8,241 nt of DNA from Azohydromonas lata NBRC 102462. GTDB taxonomy: Bacteria > Pseudomonadota > Gammaproteobacteria > Burkholderiales > Burkholderiaceae_C. This document shows, in pieces, positions 5,803 through 8,241 of the stretch. The number at the start of each line of letters is the position of its first letter. Within the stretch, counting starts at the first letter, position 1. The notes under the pieces were generated by a model that made no database searches, was not told where the DNA came from, and saw only the letters and a program-made list of their open reading frames with translations. A program made the position numbers and the translations under genes. Location of the stretch: NCBI GenBank assembly GCA_945878385.1, contig CAMCTE010000121.1, forward strand, positions 1 to 8,241, read 5' to 3'.

Positions 5803-6939
5803 ATGCGAGGAATTTCTGATGTTCGCCGCGTGGTGGTCACAGGTGACCTGCTCAGACCCTTCAAGGTTGGGCAGCGATGGGAGAGTTGCGTTTGGAAAAA
5901 CATCCGCTGGCTGTACCATATGTTGTGCCCTGCTTTTCACGATTTGGAGATCGAGTTTTCACAACTTACGTGGAATTTCGACTACTCTTCAACGCCCATA
6001 CACCGGTTCGATACCGGCCTGTTTTATGCCAATCTCGGCCTGGAGATAAACCACGAGAATTGGGCGCGAATAAGCAACTCCGATGAAGCGGCCCACGCCC
6101 TTTGCCGTGAAATTGAGCATCTTCGCGGCGCGCTTGTTGTCGGGTACGAAATGCCGAAAACCTTGACGCTGGCGCTACAGTTGCTTGAAGTGCCCTATGT
6201 GGATATCGCTCTGCATCCGATCCGATTCCTTGCCGATCTACTTTATGGCATTGCTTCAAATGTCGATTCCATCAATGGAAAAATTCAAGACCTGGAATTC
6301 GACGCGCGGCAGATGGTGATTGCGCAGCACGATGTGCAAGCCAAGGCAAGTTGGTTGCCCCGCCCCCTTACCAACATCGTGCCGGGGTCGGCTCTTCTGG
6401 TGGGGCAGGTATCCACGGACCGGGCGGCCATCAATTCACAAGGCGATTTCAGATCACTAGAATCATTTGAAGAGGAAATTGCTGACCTTTGCCAGAATCA
6501 TACAAAGGTATATTTCAAACCCCACCCTTATGAAGCCAATTCGAACGCCAAGAGGAATCTGCTTCAATGGTTTCCAAAGCTGACTGAAGCGTCAGCGAAT
6601 GTCTATCATATTCTCTGCCAGCCCGAGATCGTCACGATCGCCGGCGCGAATTCAAGTTGTCTGATTGAAGCGAAATTCTTCGGAAAGAAGACAATCAATT
6701 TCGCCCCGTTTCTCTATCCCTATGAGCCCAAAGGTGATCGGGCTGAATCCGCACGGAATACTCATCCACCCATCGGGCCGATATGGACCTCCACCGAGTT
6801 CTGGAACCACCTCCTTCGGGATGACGACGTAGAACGCGGCATTCGGTCCAAAAAGAACAGCATCTCCCATCCAAACCGACTCCGACGCAGCATGAACGCC
6901 GACTGGGGTTGGTCCACCTTCGACAGGGTTGTGGCATGA
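5803..6939 (+). CDS. Putative capsule-synthesis / GT-B-like glycosyltransferase
   Basis: The protein has 378 residues and no signal peptide or clear membrane segment, so it should be cytoplasmic. The N-terminus RRVVVTGDLLRPF (8-20) looks like a first Rossmann beta-strand and turn. The C-terminal half carries VYFKPHPYEAN (236-246) and then IAGANSSCLIEAKFFGKKTI (279-298). This His-Pro motif followed by a Ser-Ser-x-x-x-Glu-Ala, Gly-Lys segment resembles the donor-binding half of GT-B enzymes of the capsular polysaccharide/Kdo or sialic acid transferase type. I cannot assign a sugar or acceptor. It overlaps the methyltransferase by four bases and lies behind flagellin, which fits a role in modifying flagellin or another surface glycan. 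Base composition is clearly lower than on the left side (6481-6540: 25/60 G+C), suggesting transfer. Confidence is good that it is a gene and moderate for the glycosyltransferase call. Confidence 0.65.
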   Translation: MRGISDVRRVVVTGDLLRPFKVGQRWESCVWKNIRWLYHMLCPAFHDLEIEFSQLTWNFDYSSTPIHRFDTGLFYANLGLEINHENWARISNSDEAAHALCREIEHLRGALVVGYEMPKTLTLALQLLEVPYVDIALHPIRFLADLLYGIASNVDSINGKIQDLEFDARQMVIAQHDVQAKASWLPRPLTNIVPGSALLVGQVSTDRAAINSQGDFRSLESFEEEIADLCQNHTKVYFKPHPYEANSNAKRNLLQWFPKLTEASANVYHILCQPEIVTIAGANSSCLIEAKFFGKKTINFAPFLYPYEPKGDRAESARNTHPPIGPIWTSTEFWNHLLRDDDVERGIRSKKNSISHPNRLRRSMNADWGWSTFDRVVA

Positions 6940-7892
6940 ACGAGCAAATCATCGACCGTATTGAACCCATCGTCTCGGGGATTATCGATTCCATGGGATC
7001 GGGTGATTTCGATTCCGCCAAGCTTGCCGCGCTGCGTGCACAACAGATGCACCCAAGGGAAAGTCGCTTGACCTATCTTCGGGCGCTGTGCGAAAGCGCC
7101 ACTGGAAACACCAGGGAAGCTATCGATCTTGCGTGGAAGACGATTGCACTCTCACCCGATACCGAGGCCGGGCGGGAACTGTTACTGTCACATTACATTG
7201 AGTTGAAGTGCCCTCCCACACCATGCATCAAGGACTTCTCGCTCAATTCCGGTGAACGGCAGACGTCGACGAAGTTGGAAAGCATCCGTGCCGACCATCT
7301 CGTTCGATATGAGTTAGCAGCCCAATGGATCATGCAGAATTTCTCAAGCCCTTGGCGCTTGACCGGGGTTGACGCTTTCTGCGGGAACGGTTATGGATCT
7401 AACTTGGTGGCAACGCGTACTGGTGCCCGATTGATCGGCATTGACGGCTCAGAAGATGCCATCAATTTGGCCGATGCGCATTACCGAACGGAAAAGATCG
7501 TTTATGGGGCTGCACAATTTCCATTTGGATTCTCAAGAGCCAGCTTTGATTTTGCAATCTGTTTTGAATCCATTGAGCATGTCGAGCATTCGGAAGATCT
7601 CTTCGAGACCATATGCGAATCTACTGATGGCCCAATTTTTCTGTCCATTCCCAACGAAGATGGTTTGCCGTACAAGATTTTTAGGACGGCCTTCGAACAC
7701 CATTTCCGACACTTCACCACAGACGAAGTTGTCAAGCTGACTGCCCGTGCCGGAAAGAAGATAGAAGCCCATCTGGGACAAAACACCTATGTCCTACGGA
7801 ACAACAAGATTGTGGGCCTGCTCCCTGAGCACAAGATGACTCTGCACACCCCCAGGCAAGACGACCATTTCTCGATCTACGTGATCCGCTGA
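6936..7892 (+). CDS. Class I SAM-dependent methyltransferase with TPR-like N-terminus
   Basis: The ATG at 6936 overlaps the upstream stop as ATGA, giving 318 residues. An extension to 6909 would only add residues inside the previous gene. Residues about 20-95 look helical and TPR-like (DFDSAKLAALRAQQMHPRES, then GNTREAIDLAWKTIALSPDT). The catalytic Rossmann domain starts near 120: motif I is GVDAFCGNGYG (144-154) with the SAM-binding loop, Asp170 in LIGIDGSEDA is the acidic residue for the SAM ribose, and FDFAICFESIEHVEHSEDL (204-222) matches the ubiE/Methyltransf_11/23 type motif before helix E. SIPNEDGLPY (237-246) follows the last conserved strand. The substrate is not shown; coupling to the putative glycosyltransferase suggests methylation of a glycan or of its protein carrier. 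Base composition is low here too (7501-7560: 24/60 G+C). Confidence 0.85.
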   Translation: MNEQIIDRIEPIVSGIIDSMGSGDFDSAKLAALRAQQMHPRESRLTYLRALCESATGNTREAIDLAWKTIALSPDTEAGRELLLSHYIELKCPPTPCIKDFSLNSGERQTSTKLESIRADHLVRYELAAQWIMQNFSSPWRLTGVDAFCGNGYGSNLVATRTGARLIGIDGSEDAINLADAHYRTEKIVYGAAQFPFGFSRASFDFAICFESIEHVEHSEDLFETICESTDGPIFLSIPNEDGLPYKIFRTAFEHHFRHFTTDEVVKLTARAGKKIEAHLGQNTYVLRNNKIVGLLPEHKMTLHTPRQDDHFSIYVIR

Positions 7893-7917
7893 TTTCCGGC
7901 AGCGCATTACCCTCAAC

Positions 7918-8241
7918 TGACCTGCCCCGGGTTTTTCAGACCAATTGAATCGTGAGACGATGGCTTCCAAGCAGGAGCGAGGAAGCGATGAAGAAGAGCA
8001 GATTCACCCGACGAGCAGATCGTCAAGATCCTCCGCGAGGCCGACAAAGATCCAGTGGCTGAAGTGGCCAAGCGTCATGCCATCAGCGAGCAGACGATCG
8101 ATGTCTGGCGAAGGCGCTTTGGCGAGATGGCCAGCAGCGATGTCAGGAGGCTCAAGGATCTTGAGCAGGAGAACGCCCGGCTGCGCAAGCTGGTCGTGCA
8201 GCGCGATCTGGAGATCGATGTCATGAAGGAAATCGCTGTTC
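7918..8241 (+). mobile_element. Left end of an IS3-family insertion sequence, cut by window edge
   Basis: A likely left terminal inverted repeat begins TGACCTGCCCCGGGTTTTTC at 7918, only 25 bases after the methyltransferase stop. The TGACCTGCCCC-type end followed by an orfA beginning MKKSRFT is what I associate with the IS407-like group of IS3. The right end, orfB and the target duplication lie outside the window, so the exact boundary is inferred from the repeat start. It closes the low-GC module on its right side. Confidence 0.8.
7988..8241 (+). pseudogene. IS3-family transposase OrfA, frameshifted and partial
   Basis: OrfA supplies the DNA-binding part of the IS3 transposase. The ATG at 7988 (AGGAAG just upstream) gives MKKSRFT, then the frame is lost and stops after about 24 codons. 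Reading on from 8010 in the next frame gives DEQIVKILREADKDPVAEVA, then KRHAISEQTIDVWRRRFGEM, and a leucine-zipper-like LEQENARLRKLVVQRDLEID up to the edge. The family sequence is continuous across this point (RFT-x-EQIVKILREAD), so one extra C in the CCC at 8007-8009 explains the break. The second frame has no start codon before a stop at 7989-7991. The element is therefore probably unable to make this protein, unless the extra base is a sequencing error or a rescued frameshift. Confidence 0.88.

Noticed and set aside
7945..8226. Open frame at the right end reading MNRETMASKQERGSDEEEQI and onward
   Set aside because: It is out of frame with the conserved OrfA sequence seen from 8010 and resembles no protein; it is a shadow of the frameshifted transposase.
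1..8241. CRISPR array, tRNA, rRNA or riboswitch
   Set aside because: No regularly spaced repeats of CRISPR size, no tRNA T-loop/anticodon pattern and no rRNA-like sequence were seen on either strand.

Overview
The window reads as high-GC betaproteobacterial chromosome, most likely Burkholderiales. This rests on strong G/C third-position bias in the left half, a PuuD-type urate hydroxylase, a surface-adhesin-E-like secreted protein, and sigma-54 (-24/-12) promoters at a flagellar locus. No species can be named from the sequence alone.

Left part (1-2662): remains of a purine/urate catabolism region. On the minus strand lie the C-terminal half of an allantoate amidohydrolase/carbamoylase-type M20 enzyme (1372-1944), a complete second M20-family protein (110-1375), and the first 37 codons of a secreted protein (1-113). 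Each is joined to the next by a 4-base ATGA overlap. On the plus strand lies the C-terminal part of puuD, a membrane urate hydroxylase with a cytochrome c domain (about 1946-2662). The amidohydrolase and puuD lack their 5' ends at the same point (about 1942-1957). One deletion between two divergently transcribed genes would leave exactly this scar; a chimeric assembly would look the same.

Middle (2663-4573): a complete exported monohaem cytochrome c, a structured intergenic region rich in GGCAA motifs, a small exported surface-adhesin-E-like protein followed by a clear hairpin terminator, and a TPR protein behind a good sigma-54 promoter.

Flagellar part (4574-5656): a short flagellin (288 aa) behind a perfect sigma-54 -24/-12 element. 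Upstream is a cluster of GGCAA/TTGCC palindromes that may bind a sigma-54 activator. One of these palindromes recurs, with a compensatory base-pair change, upstream of the adhesin-E-like gene.

Right part (5657-8241): base composition drops. Hand counts give 25/60 and 24/60 G+C at 6481-6540 and 7501-7560, against 40/60 at 2221-2280. Two translationally coupled genes follow: a capsule-synthesis/GT-B-like protein and a class I SAM methyltransferase with a TPR-like N-terminus. Their position behind flagellin suggests a transferred flagellin- or surface-glycan-modification pair. The window ends inside an IS3-family element whose orfA carries a one-base frameshift near its start.
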